Source: Nocardioidaceae bacterium (GTDB lineage: Bacteria; Actinomycetota; Actinomycetes; Propionibacteriales; Nocardioidaceae). From it: 38,603 nucleotides of DNA. A program made the position numbers and the translations under genes. The stretch is from positions 1 through 38,603 of the forward strand of contig JAUJOE010000014.1 of assembly GCA_030447805.1 (NCBI GenBank), written 5' to 3'. The notes beneath the pieces are model-generated. The model was not told the origin of the DNA and ran no database searches. It saw nothing but the letters and a program-made list of their open reading frames with translations. This document shows, in pieces, positions 1-6,775 of the stretch (the first letter of the stretch is position 1; every line of letters begins with the position of its first letter).

Positions 1-660
1 GCCCCCAAGCGTGAGCTCCCGCCACCGCTCCCTCCGCTCGACACCCCGGCCCGGCTGGACCACAGCGAGGAGGTGCCGGTGCCCGCCGTGTGGTTCGCCG
101 GCCGACTCCCGGCGGACGCACCCGACAACCGCGCGCTCACTGCGGCCGCCCTGGCAAGCAGCATCCTTGGCGAGGGCGACACCAGCCGACTCCACCGACG
201 GCTGGTGCGCGGCGACCAGATCGCCCTGGCCGCGGCGGTGGGCATCAACCCCCTGATCGCCGGCAACTCCTTGCTCGTGGGCTCGGTGCGTGCGGTGCCC
301 GGCCACGACCTCGACGAGGTGACTGCAGCCGTCGACGATGAGCTGCGTCGGCTCGCCAACGACGGCCCAACCGACGACGAGCTGGCGATCGTGCGCGCCC
401 AAGCTGAACGCGAGTGGCTCGACGACATGGGCACCGCCGCCGGTCGGGCCGACGCCATCTCGGGATGCGCACTGCTGTTCGACGACCCCGATGTGCTCAA
501 CCAGCGGCTGCCGCTAGTGCGGTCGGTGACGGCGGCCGAGGTGCAGGAGGCGGCGCGGGACTGGCTCCTCCCCGCGCTGCACGCACAAGTCAGGGTGCTG
601 CCCTCCGCCGCGGGCGCCGCCGCTGTCGCCGCCGCCGCTGCGGACGGGGTCGAGGTATGA
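1..660 (+). CDS. M16-family zinc metallopeptidase, C-terminal part (5' end outside window)
   Basis: The frame is open from the first base and ends at TGA 658-660, giving 219 codons without a start, so the gene begins upstream. The segment resembles the C-terminal half of an M16 (pitrilysin/processing-peptidase-like) subunit: a GEGDTSRLHRRLV stretch, as in M16 second domains where a small glycine-rich loop precedes a basic pair, followed by alternating helices. The HxxEH zinc motif would lie in the missing part and cannot be checked. The next gene starts inside the stop codon (ATGA, 657-660), so the two are translationally coupled. This is the usual arrangement for bacterial M16 pairs, where one subunit is catalytic and the other is not. 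The family is fairly secure; the substrate is unknown. Confidence 0.8.
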   Translation, partial: APKRELPPPLPPLDTPARLDHSEEVPVPAVWFAGRLPADAPDNRALTAAALASSILGEGDTSRLHRRLVRGDQIALAAAVGINPLIAGNSLLVGSVRAVPGHDLDEVTAAVDDELRRLANDGPTDDELAIVRAQAEREWLDDMGTAAGRADAISGCALLFDDPDVLNQRLPLVRSVTAAEVQEAARDWLLPALHAQVRVLPSAAGAAAVAAAAADGVEV

Positions 661-2012
661 CGCTCGCAGCGGTGCCACCGCCGGTCGGCGTACCAACGGG
701 CTGGCACTTCCCGACGTACGACGATAGCCGGCTCGGCAACGGCCTGCGGGTGCTGGCCTATGACTGCCCCGGCCAGTACGTCGTCGCGGCGTCGTTGCTC
801 TTCGACGTCCCGCTCAGCGCCGAGCCGCGCGAGCGCGAGGGGGTCGCTGAGCTGACGGCGCGGTGCCTGACCCGGGGAGCGGGCGAGTGGTCGGCCGAGG
901 AGTTCGCTGACGCGCTGGCGAGCTGCGGGGCCGACCTCCAGGGGTCTGCGTCGCCGGACGCGTTCGCGCTGCGGTTGAGCGTGCCCGTCACCCGCCTGGC
1001 GCGGGGGCTGGATCTGATGGCAGCAGCGATCGGCAACCCGACCTTCGCCGAGGAGGAGTTCGCGCACGAGAAGGCGCTGCGGCTGCAGGAGATCGACCAG
1101 GCGCACGCCTATCCCCAGCACGTCGCTGGCGAGGAGTTGAACGCCGCCCTGTTCGGTGCGGCGCGGGCTGCCCGCCCCGCCGGCGGCGCCACTTCCACGG
1201 TCGGCACGGTGACTAGTGACGACGTCGTGGAGTACGCCTCTACCCACCTTTTCCCCGCCGACGCGACGCTGATCATGGCCGGGGACTTCAGCTCAGTTGA
1301 TCCGGCGGGGACTGTCGAGCGCTCCCTCGCCGCCTGGCAGCGCCCCGCGCACCCCGTCCCCGACTTCGAGCGCCCGGAACCGGCGCAGCGGGCGCAGCTG
1401 CTGCTCGTCGACTGGCCGGACGCGCCACAGGCGACAGTGCGCGTCGCCGGGAAGTCGGTGACGCGTGCCGACCCGCGGTGGCCGGCGATGTTCGTGGCCA
1501 ACCATGCCGTCGGTGGCAGCTTCTCCTCGCGCATCAACACGGTCCTGCGCGAGCAGAAGGGCTACACGTACGGCGCCACCTCGGGCCTGGAGACCGGGCG
1601 GCATCGCGGCACGTTCTCGGTCTCCACCGCGGTGCGCACCGACGCCACCGCGGACTCGGTCGCTGACATCGTCGACATCGTGACCGCGGCCAACGGGTCG
1701 ATCACCGACGACGAGGTCGCCATGGCGGTGCGGGCCGCAACGCAGTCGGCCCCGCTGGGATACGAGCGCGCCGAGGCCGTGGTCGGCCGGGTGGAGCTGC
1801 TGCTGTCGCAACAGCTGCCGCTTGACCATGTCGACGCCAACCTGGAGCGGATCCGGGCGGTGACGACCGCCGACGCCAACGTCGCCTGGGGCGCGTGCAT
1901 CGACCCGCAGGCCTTGACTGTGGTCGTGGTCGGGGACTCGGGCGCAGTGCGCGACGGGCTGGCGGCCTGGGGCTATGCCGACCTGCGCGAGATCACCCCC
2001 GCCTGGCGCTGA
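657..2012 (+). CDS. M16-family peptidase-like protein lacking the zinc motif
   Basis: A 451-residue protein starting at the ATG that overlaps the previous stop (ATGA). The N-terminal half shows the M16 fold order (SRLGNGLRVLAYD, then a strand and a helix). Where catalytic subunits have HxxEH, this one reads EREGVAELTARCL: both histidines are absent, so it should not hydrolyse peptides alone. The second half keeps the substrate-binding signature GGSFSSRINTVLREQKGYTY (about residues 285-305), typical of the M16 C-terminal domain. It is known that many bacterial M16 enzymes are heterodimers of one zinc-bearing and one R/Y-bearing subunit. From the overlap I infer that this is the regulatory partner of the preceding gene. 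No signal peptide is visible, so it is probably cytoplasmic. Confidence 0.85.
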   Translation: MTLAAVPPPVGVPTGWHFPTYDDSRLGNGLRVLAYDCPGQYVVAASLLFDVPLSAEPREREGVAELTARCLTRGAGEWSAEEFADALASCGADLQGSASPDAFALRLSVPVTRLARGLDLMAAAIGNPTFAEEEFAHEKALRLQEIDQAHAYPQHVAGEELNAALFGAARAARPAGGATSTVGTVTSDDVVEYASTHLFPADATLIMAGDFSSVDPAGTVERSLAAWQRPAHPVPDFERPEPAQRAQLLLVDWPDAPQATVRVAGKSVTRADPRWPAMFVANHAVGGSFSSRINTVLREQKGYTYGATSGLETGRHRGTFSVSTAVRTDATADSVADIVDIVTAANGSITDDEVAMAVRAATQSAPLGYERAEAVVGRVELLLSQQLPLDHVDANLERIRAVTTADANVAWGACIDPQALTVVVVGDSGAVRDGLAAWGYADLREITPAWR

Positions 2013-2055
2013 CGCCCGTGAGCCCGGTAGGCAGGCCGGCACGACTTCCTGAAGC

Positions 2056-2132
2056 GCCGAAACCCTGACCGAAGTCGGTGATCAGCGGCTGTTGCGGCCA
2101 AAATAAGGGACTTCGGTCAGGGGTTTGGCGGC
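2056..2132. terminator. Long inverted repeat between convergent genes, likely bidirectional terminator
   Basis: Arms 2056-2076 and 2109-2132 pair over about 20 bases (core TGACCGAAGTC against GACTTCGGTCA, continuing through the flanking AAACCC/GGGTTT and GCCG/CGGC with one or two bulges). The loop is about 32 nt. It lies exactly between the ends of the convergent M16 and pgm genes. There is no clean T-run, so it could be a repeat element instead of an intrinsic terminator. Confidence 0.55.
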
Positions 2133-2164
2133 TCACTTGCCGACTTCCGCAGCAACGGCGGTGT

Positions 2165-3805
2165 TCAGCGCAAGGCAGCCAGCACGACCGCCTGGGCCTC
2201 CTGCTGCACCTGCGCGAGGTGCTCTCGACCGCGGAACGACTCGGCGTACACCTTGTAGACGTCCTCGGTGCCCGATGGCCGGGCGGCGAACCACGCCGAC
2301 TCCGTTGTCACCTTCAGCCCCCCGATCGGGGCGCCGTTGCCAGGCGCTGCGGTGAGGGTGGCAGTGACTGGCTCGCCCGCGACCGTGTCGGCGGAGACGT
2401 CGGCGGGTGAGAGCCGGGCGAGCTTCGCCTTCTGCGCCCGATCGGCTGGGGCGTCGATCCGCGCGTACGCCGGGTCGCCGTGCCGGGCGACCAGGTCGGC
2501 GTACCGCTGGCTGGGCGACTGCCCGGTGACGGCCAGGATCTCGCTGGCGAGCAGGGCGGCGATGATGCCGTCCTTGTCGGTGGTCCAGGTGGTGCCATCG
2601 AAGCGGAGGAAGGACGCGCCGGCTGACTCCTCGCCGCCGAAGCCGACACTGCCATCGAGGAGTCCGGGCACGAACCACTTGAAGCCGACAGGCACCTCGA
2701 GCAGAGGGCGGCCGAGCTCGGCGGCGACCCGGTCGATCATCGACGAGCTCACCAGCGTCTTTCCGACGGCGGCTGTGCGCGGCCAGTCGGCTCGGTGCGC
2801 GAACAGGTAGCCGATCGCCACGGCGAGGAATGCGTTGGGGTTCATCAGCCCGGCGTCGGGGGTGACGATGCCGTGGCGGTCGCTGTCGGCGTCGTTGCCG
2901 GTGGCGATGTCGTACGTGTCTCGGGCAGCGATGAGGGAGGCCATCGCGCTAGGGGAGGAGCAGTCCATCCGGATCTTGCCGTCGGTGTCGAGGGTCATGA
3001 ACCGCCAGGTGGGGTCGACCTCGGGGGTGACGACGGTCAGGTCGAGCCGGTGGCGGTCGGCGATGGCGGCCCAGTAGTCGACGCTGGCGCCACCCAACGG
3101 GTCGGCTCCGATTCGCACGCCGCCGGCCCTGATCGCGTCGAGGTCTACGGCGGTCGCCAGATCGTCGACGTAGTGGCCGAGGAAGTCGTAGCGCCCGCAG
3201 GCTTCGAGCGCCTGCTCGGCGGGCGATCGACGTACACCCGCAAGCTTGTCGGCGAGCAGGTCGTTGGCGCGCTGCTCGATCTGGCTGGTGACGTCGGAGC
3301 CGGCCGGGCCTCCGTGCGGGGGGTTGTACTTGAAGCCGCCGTCGCGTGGCGGGTTGTGGGACGGCGTCACCACGATGCCGTCGGCCTGCCCGGAGCCGCC
3401 GAGCCGGTTGAGCCGGTTGAGCCGCAAGATCGCGTGCGACACCGCCGGCGTGGGGGTGTAGCCGTTGCGCTCGTCGACCAGGACGGCCACCCCGTTGGCG
3501 ACGAGCACCTCGATGGCGGTGTGCCAGGCAGGCAGCGACAGCGCATGGGTGTCGCGGCCGATCACCAGCGGCCCGGTGATGCCCTGAGCGGCGCGATACT
3601 CGCAGATGGCCTGGGTGGTGGCGGCGATATGGGCGTCGTTGAAGGCGCCGTCGAGGCTGGCGCCGCGGTGCCCGGACGTGCCGAATGTGACGCGCTGGTC
3701 GGGGTTCGCCGGGTCGGGGACCAGGTCGTAGTACGCGCCAAGGACCGCGTCCACATCGATCAGGTCGTCCGGTCCGGCTGGCTGCCCGGCCCGTGCGTGT
3801 GGCAT
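2165..3805 (-). CDS. pgm: Phosphoglucomutase, alpha-D-glucose phosphate-specific
   Basis: Interconverts glucose-1-phosphate and glucose-6-phosphate in the cytosol, feeding UDP-glucose and glycogen synthesis; the UGPase at 13953 uses its product. The protein has 546 residues, the usual Pgm length. Landmarks in order: TFGTSGHRG near the N-terminus; the active-site serine loop [20 protein letters not shown], where Ser is phosphorylated; the metal-binding loop [10 protein letters not shown] (D-x-D-x-D); the sugar-specificity loop [10 protein letters not shown]; and the phosphate-binding [10 protein letters not shown] near the C-terminus. The frame stays open upstream to 3907, but I chose ATG 3805 because the added residues look non-native and a CACAAT hexamer sits six bases before this ATG. 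No damage is seen. Confidence 0.95.
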   Translation of the reverse strand: MPHARAGQPAGPDDLIDVDAVLGAYYDLVPDPANPDQRVTFGTSGHRGASLDGAFNDAHIAATTQAICEYRAAQGITGPLVIGRDTHALSLPAWHTAIEVLVANGVAVLVDERNGYTPTPAVSHAILRLNRLNRLGGSGQADGIVVTPSHNPPRDGGFKYNPPHGGPAGSDVTSQIEQRANDLLADKLAGVRRSPAEQALEACGRYDFLGHYVDDLATAVDLDAIRAGGVRIGADPLGGASVDYWAAIADRHRLDLTVVTPEVDPTWRFMTLDTDGKIRMDCSSPSAMASLIAARDTYDIATGNDADSDRHGIVTPDAGLMNPNAFLAVAIGYLFAHRADWPRTAAVGKTLVSSSMIDRVAAELGRPLLEVPVGFKWFVPGLLDGSVGFGGEESAGASFLRFDGTTWTTDKDGIIAALLASEILAVTGQSPSQRYADLVARHGDPAYARIDAPADRAQKAKLARLSPADVSADTVAGEPVTATLTAAPGNGAPIGGLKVTTESAWFAARPSGTEDVYKVYAESFRGREHLAQVQQEAQAVVLAALR

Positions 3806-3811
3806 GGGGGG

Positions 3812-3817
3812 ATTGTG
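3812..3817 (-). promoter_or_regulatory. -10 hexamer for leaderless pgm
   Basis: On the minus strand CACAAT lies six bases before ATG 3805, so transcription would start at or next to the A of the start codon. Confidence 0.4.
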
Positions 3818-3829
3818 CTCGATAGCTAC

Positions 3830-3847
3830 GGGAGGTGTCGACCTCCC
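3830..3847. repeat. Perfect short hairpin upstream of pgm
   Basis: GGGAGGT, four bases, ACCTCCC: perfect 7-bp arms in the divergent pgm/epimerase intergenic region, just upstream of the putative pgm -10 hexamer. Its role is unknown; it may be an operator. Confidence 0.4.
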
Positions 3848-3863
3848 GCCGTCTCCTTCGGGA

Positions 3864-3907
3864 TTGTCAGAACGTAGTGCACCTATGGCGGCAATGGGTT
3901 CTGACAA
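3864..3907. promoter_or_regulatory. Widely spaced perfect 10-bp inverted repeat (candidate operator)
   Basis: TTGTCAGAAC at 3864-3873 and its exact complement GTTCTGACAA at 3898-3907, separated by 24 bases, between pgm (-) and the epimerase gene (+). CTGACA at 3901-3906 followed 18 bases later by TGTTAT could be the rightward promoter, so the right arm would overlap its -35. It could bind a dimer at each arm or fold as a stem-loop. Confidence 0.45.
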
Positions 3908-3963
3908 CTTTCGAGGAAGGGCTCTGTTATCGTCCCGTTATCTCACGTCGAGAGGGGAGACGG

Positions 3964-4866
3964 GTGAGGGTCTTCGTCACCGGAGCCACCGGGGCGTTGG
4001 GGACCGCCGCAGTCGCCGCGTTGTTGGCCGACGGTCACGATGTGACCGGGCTGGCCCGCAGCGACGACAAAGCGCGCGTCTTGCAGCAGGCGGGCGCCAC
4101 GTCGGCGCGAGTCCGCTTGTTTGACCACGCAGAGATGGCATCAGCGCTCGAGGGTCATGACGTGGTGTGCAACCTGGCAACGTCGATCCCGGTCGGCCTA
4201 GCAGCGCTGCGGCCAGGCGCCTGGAGGGCCAACGACCGGCTGCGCACGGAGGGCTCGAAGGCGGTGGTCAGCGCCGCGAAAGCCGCCGGCGTCCGCCGGA
4301 TCGTGCAGGAGAGCATCTCGTTCATGTACGACGACGCCGGCGACCTGTGGATCACCGAGACGAGCCCGGTGTGCGTGACGCGCGCCGTGGAACCAGCCGC
4401 AGTAGCCGAGACCGCTGCCAGCGACTTCGGCAGCACCTCACGGCAGTCGGTGATCTTGCGGTTCGGAAACTTCATCGGTGACGACCCGATGACGCGGTGG
4501 CGGCTGGCGCAGGCTCGGGCGGGTCGTCCGGTGGGGGTCGGTGACCCACGCGGGTGGGCGCACGTCGTACATCTGCACGACGCTGGCACGGCGGTTGTTG
4601 CGGCGCTCACCGCACCTGGCGGTGTCTACAACGTCGGAGCAGAACCGGTGCGCAGGGACGCGCTGGCCCAGACGTTCGCTGCAGCGGCGGGCCGTTCGCA
4701 GGCGCGGTTCGCCGGCCCGTGGATGGTCAAGCTGGCAGGTGAGCGGCTGGAGCCGCTGACGCGGTCGCACCGTGTGTCGTCGGCGAAGCTGCACGACGCC
4801 ACCGGCTGGAACCCCACCTACGACGCGTTCGACGCGTCGTGGTTGCGCGACCTCGCGTCGACGTGA
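3964..4866 (+). CDS. NAD-dependent epimerase/dehydratase (extended SDR family)
   Basis: A 300-residue protein with a Rossmann start VRVFVTGATGALG (TGxxGxxG dinucleotide motif, residues 7-13), an acidic/Arg-rich second strand region and a downstream nucleotide-sugar-epimerase-like half (VILRFGNFIGDD, GVYNVGAEPV). The classical YxxxK catalytic pair is not obvious, so it may be an atypical SDR such as an NmrA-like or DUF1731-related oxidoreductase. The start is GTG 3964, preceded by a good GAGAGGGGAG ribosome site; the frame is open further upstream but without such a site. The stop overlaps the next small gene (GTGA). The substrate is unknown. Family call strong, function weak. Confidence 0.85.
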   Translation: MRVFVTGATGALGTAAVAALLADGHDVTGLARSDDKARVLQQAGATSARVRLFDHAEMASALEGHDVVCNLATSIPVGLAALRPGAWRANDRLRTEGSKAVVSAAKAAGVRRIVQESISFMYDDAGDLWITETSPVCVTRAVEPAAVAETAASDFGSTSRQSVILRFGNFIGDDPMTRWRLAQARAGRPVGVGDPRGWAHVVHLHDAGTAVVAALTAPGGVYNVGAEPVRRDALAQTFAAAAGRSQARFAGPWMVKLAGERLEPLTRSHRVSSAKLHDATGWNPTYDAFDASWLRDLAST

Positions 4867-5057
4867 GGGAGGCCGGGCAGACGCACGGGCCTGCAACGTC
4901 CGACGATCGCACGGTTCAACCAAGGCGCCGCCACACCGACGTCTTCGGCGACGTGCTGCCCGACACCACGCGCGACGAGCAAGGCTCCGCGGAGGACGGG
5001 TCTGTCGACAGCAGGGACGAGGCTCTGCGCCGAGAGGTGCCGCCTCATCACGGCTGA
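4863..5057 (+). CDS. Small hypothetical protein ending in PPHHG
   Basis: A 64-codon frame starting at GTG 4863, which overlaps the epimerase stop as GTGA. The product is hydrophilic, with a central DVFGDVLPDTTRDE motif and a C-terminal LRREVPPHHG. From memory, short actinobacterial proteins with a FGDVLPxxTxDE core and a PPHH(G) tail recur as unannotated genes, so I think this is real. It has no membrane segment and no recognised domain. A longer version would start inside the epimerase gene. The opposite strand is also open here but has no recognisable content. Confidence 0.5.
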   Translation: MREAGQTHGPATSDDRTVQPRRRHTDVFGDVLPDTTRDEQGSAEDGSVDSRDEALRREVPPHHG

Positions 5058-5103
5058 CCGCCGCTCCCGCGCGAAGGATCCGACGCTGAGCACGCTATAG
5101 CGG

Positions 5104-5502
5104 TCAGACCGTCGGATCGCTCGCGCTGGGCGTCGGGGTTCCGCGACGGGCGATCAGGTCACGGATCTCGGTGAGCAATGCGACATCCTCGGGAACGGAG
5201 GCGGGCTCGTCGAGATCGCCAAGGCGCAGCACCTCGCGAGCCTTCATGTACGGCACGACGATGACGAAGTAGACGACGGCGGCGAGGATCAGGAAGCTCA
5301 CGAGCGCCGTGAGGAAGGCGCCGACCGAGACACCGCCGGGGTTGTACGTCGAGAAGTCCCGCACACCGCCAAGTTTGCCGACCACGTCCATGATCATCTG
5401 CACGGTGGCGGTGACGACCGCCGTGAACGCCGTAGCCATGATGAAGGCGACGGCCAGTTCGACGATATTCCCGCGCAGCAGGAAGTCCCGAAAACCTTTC
5501 AT
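5104..5502 (-). CDS. mscL: Large-conductance mechanosensitive channel MscL
   Basis: A 132-residue inner-membrane channel that opens on membrane tension to release solutes during osmotic downshock. The N-terminus MKGFRDFLLRGNIVELAVAF is the MscL amphipathic helix and start of TM1. A short periplasmic loop (about residues 44-65, with TYNPGG) follows, then TM2 (about 65-90, ending in VVPYMKARE) and a charged cytoplasmic helix LLTEIRDLIARR that forms the pentameric bundle. The start ATG has a strong AAGGAGG site five bases upstream, so this transcript is not leaderless. Length and motifs are normal. It is next to fmdB and the SAF gene, as in mycobacteria. Confidence 0.95.
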   Translation of the reverse strand: MKGFRDFLLRGNIVELAVAFIMATAFTAVVTATVQMIMDVVGKLGGVRDFSTYNPGGVSVGAFLTALVSFLILAAVVYFVIVVPYMKAREVLRLGDLDEPASVPEDVALLTEIRDLIARRGTPTPSASDPTV

Positions 5503-5573
5503 GAGTGCCTCCTTCGATGATGTCCCAGGCCTGCCCGAAGGTAGGAGCGGTCGAGGCTACCAATCGCGTTGAC

Positions 5574-6191
5574 CTAGCCCCGCAGACTCACCGACAGCAC
5601 CGACGCGGCGCTGGCCTGCGCGATCTCAGCTGCCTCGGTCTCCGTGACGGCGACGACGACTAGCGCCCCGCTGCCGGTGTCGGTCCCCACCCGAGGCAGC
5701 ATGACGACGACAGCGTTGGCGACGACGCGCGTCGCCGGTCCGCTGTCACCGGTTGCGGCGTAGAGGTCGATGCGGTCGCCTGGGCGCAGCAACGCCACCA
5801 CATCGGCGTCCTCGATGCGCACCGGGGACGCCACAGTGCCGGCCGGGTAGCCGGCGAGCAGGGCCGCACCCAGCACGCGGCGATCCGTCAGCGGCTCCCC
5901 GGCCCGCATCGGAGCGGTCACGCTCGCACCCACCGCCGCCTTGGCGTCAAGTGCACCCGTTGGCACCACGTCGGGTGCCACCTCAACGGTCCGTACGTCG
6001 CCCGCGCCGATCACCGCGCCGCCAGCCAAGTCGCGGGCAGCCACCACCACTGACACGAGTTCGGGCTGCGGTGGAGAGAGCGCCCGGGCGAGACAGAACA
6101 CCGCTGCGGCCGCCAACGTGGCCGCGATCAGTCGCCGGTGCCGCAACATGCCGCGGCGCACCCGGCGTACGGCGGAGTGGAGGTCAGCCAT
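5574..6191 (-). CDS. Membrane-anchored SAF-domain protein (CpaB/RcpC-like)
   Basis: About 205 residues. A basic N-terminus (RRVRRGMLRHRRL) precedes a single hydrophobic helix (about residues 23-40). An extracytoplasmic SAF domain follows (VVVAARDLAGGAVIGAGDVR, then GEPLTDRRVL), and then a CpaB-type region with LLRPGDRIDLYAATGD. CpaB/RcpC proteins assist Flp pilus secretin assembly and may bind peptidoglycan, but no other pilus gene is in the window. This orphan form next to mscL and fmdB is common in actinobacteria. I chose ATG 6191 over the upstream ATG because TACCCT lies six bases before it. The stop is 70 bases from mscL. Role unknown. Confidence 0.8.
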   Translation of the reverse strand: MADLHSAVRRVRRGMLRHRRLIAATLAAAAVFCLARALSPPQPELVSVVVAARDLAGGAVIGAGDVRTVEVAPDVVPTGALDAKAAVGASVTAPMRAGEPLTDRRVLGAALLAGYPAGTVASPVRIEDADVVALLRPGDRIDLYAATGDSGPATRVVANAVVVMLPRVGTDTGSGALVVVAVTETEAAEIAQASAASVLSVSLRG

Positions 6192-6197
6192 CCCGCC

Positions 6198-6203
6198 AGG
6201 GTA
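6198..6203 (-). promoter_or_regulatory. -10 hexamer for leaderless SAF-domain gene
   Basis: TACCCT on the minus strand, six bases before ATG 6191. It supports the shorter start. Confidence 0.45.
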
Positions 6204-6248
6204 GGAAGCGAGCGGCAAACCGCGTGGCCGTTATCCACAGCCTGGCGA

Positions 6249-6635
6249 TCAGGGAACTGCTACGGAGTCCGACCGGGACGTGCCCGACTTCTGTGCGGAC
6301 CCCGGCTTCGCGGAGTCGGCGCGCTTCTCCGCAACACCCTTCTCGCTGGCTCCGGTCTTGTCGGCAGCAGTCTTCGCGGCGTCTGTCTTGGCGGGGTCGG
6401 AGCCGTCGGAGGCGGCCTTGCCGTCGCTGCCATCGGCGCCGTTGCGCCCGGACGCACCGTTACGGCTGTCGGTGCGATAAAACCCTGAGCCCTTGAAAAC
6501 CACACCCACCGGGCTCAGCACCTTGCGCAGCCGACCGGTGCAGGCGGGGCAGACCGTCAAGGCGTCGTCGGTGAAGCTCTGCCGCACCTCGAGGTCGTGA
6601 CCGCACTCGGTGCAGGCGTACTGGTAGATGGGCAC
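6249..6635 (-). CDS. FmdB-family zinc-ribbon protein (Ruc-like redox-regulated chaperone)
   Basis: A 128-residue protein. The N-terminal ~45 residues form the FmdB zinc ribbon: C-x2-C (ACTECG) and a second C-x2-C (CPACTG). The remaining ~80 residues are Ala/Ser/Lys/Asp-rich, repetitive and surely disordered. In M. tuberculosis the equivalent gene Rv0991c, in the same neighbourhood, encodes Ruc, a chaperone activated by oxidation of these cysteines and controlled by HrcA. Here a CIRCE-like element lies 16 bases upstream of the GTG start (AAGGAG four bases before it), which argues for the same heat-shock control. I infer function from motif, layout and operator together; direct chaperone activity cannot be seen in sequence. 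Confidence 0.85.
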   Translation of the reverse strand: MPIYQYACTECGHDLEVRQSFTDDALTVCPACTGRLRKVLSPVGVVFKGSGFYRTDSRNGASGRNGADGSDGKAASDGSDPAKTDAAKTAADKTGASEKGVAEKRADSAKPGSAQKSGTSRSDSVAVP

Positions 6636-6650
6636 GGCTCTCCTTGTCGG

Positions 6651-6677
6651 TTAGCACTCAGCTGGCTCGACTGCTAA
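6651..6677 (-). promoter_or_regulatory. CIRCE element (HrcA operator) upstream of fmdB
   Basis: TTAGCACTC, nine bases, GACTGCTAA: 17 of 18 bases of the CIRCE consensus, with the exact N9 spacing. On the minus strand a CACAAT hexamer (6686-6691) with TTTGCC 18 bases before it would start RNA just upstream, placing CIRCE in the 5' leader, its usual place. Confidence 0.85.
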
Positions 6678-6763
6678 CGGTTTCCATTGTGCGACAGCCG
6701 GGCCGCGAAGGCAAAGAACCGCGGACGGCGAGTGGCAGACCTTCGGACCGGCCGACACCCCGG

Positions 6764-6769
6764 CACAAT
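6764..6769 (+). promoter_or_regulatory. -10 hexamer for leaderless penicillin-acylase gene
   Basis: CACAAT six bases before GTG 6776. It decides the start in favour of this GTG over upstream in-frame codons inside the CIRCE region. Confidence 0.4.
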
Positions 6770-6775
6770 GGAGCG

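Noticed and set aside
2795-3877. A 360-codon plus-strand frame opposite pgm
   Set aside because: Composition is the Gly/Val/Asp-rich mirror of pgm codons; no motif, and pgm is clearly real.
4818-5093. A 91-codon minus-strand frame in the epimerase-mscL gap
   Set aside because: No recognisable motif; the opposite-strand small gene with GTGA coupling explains the interval better.
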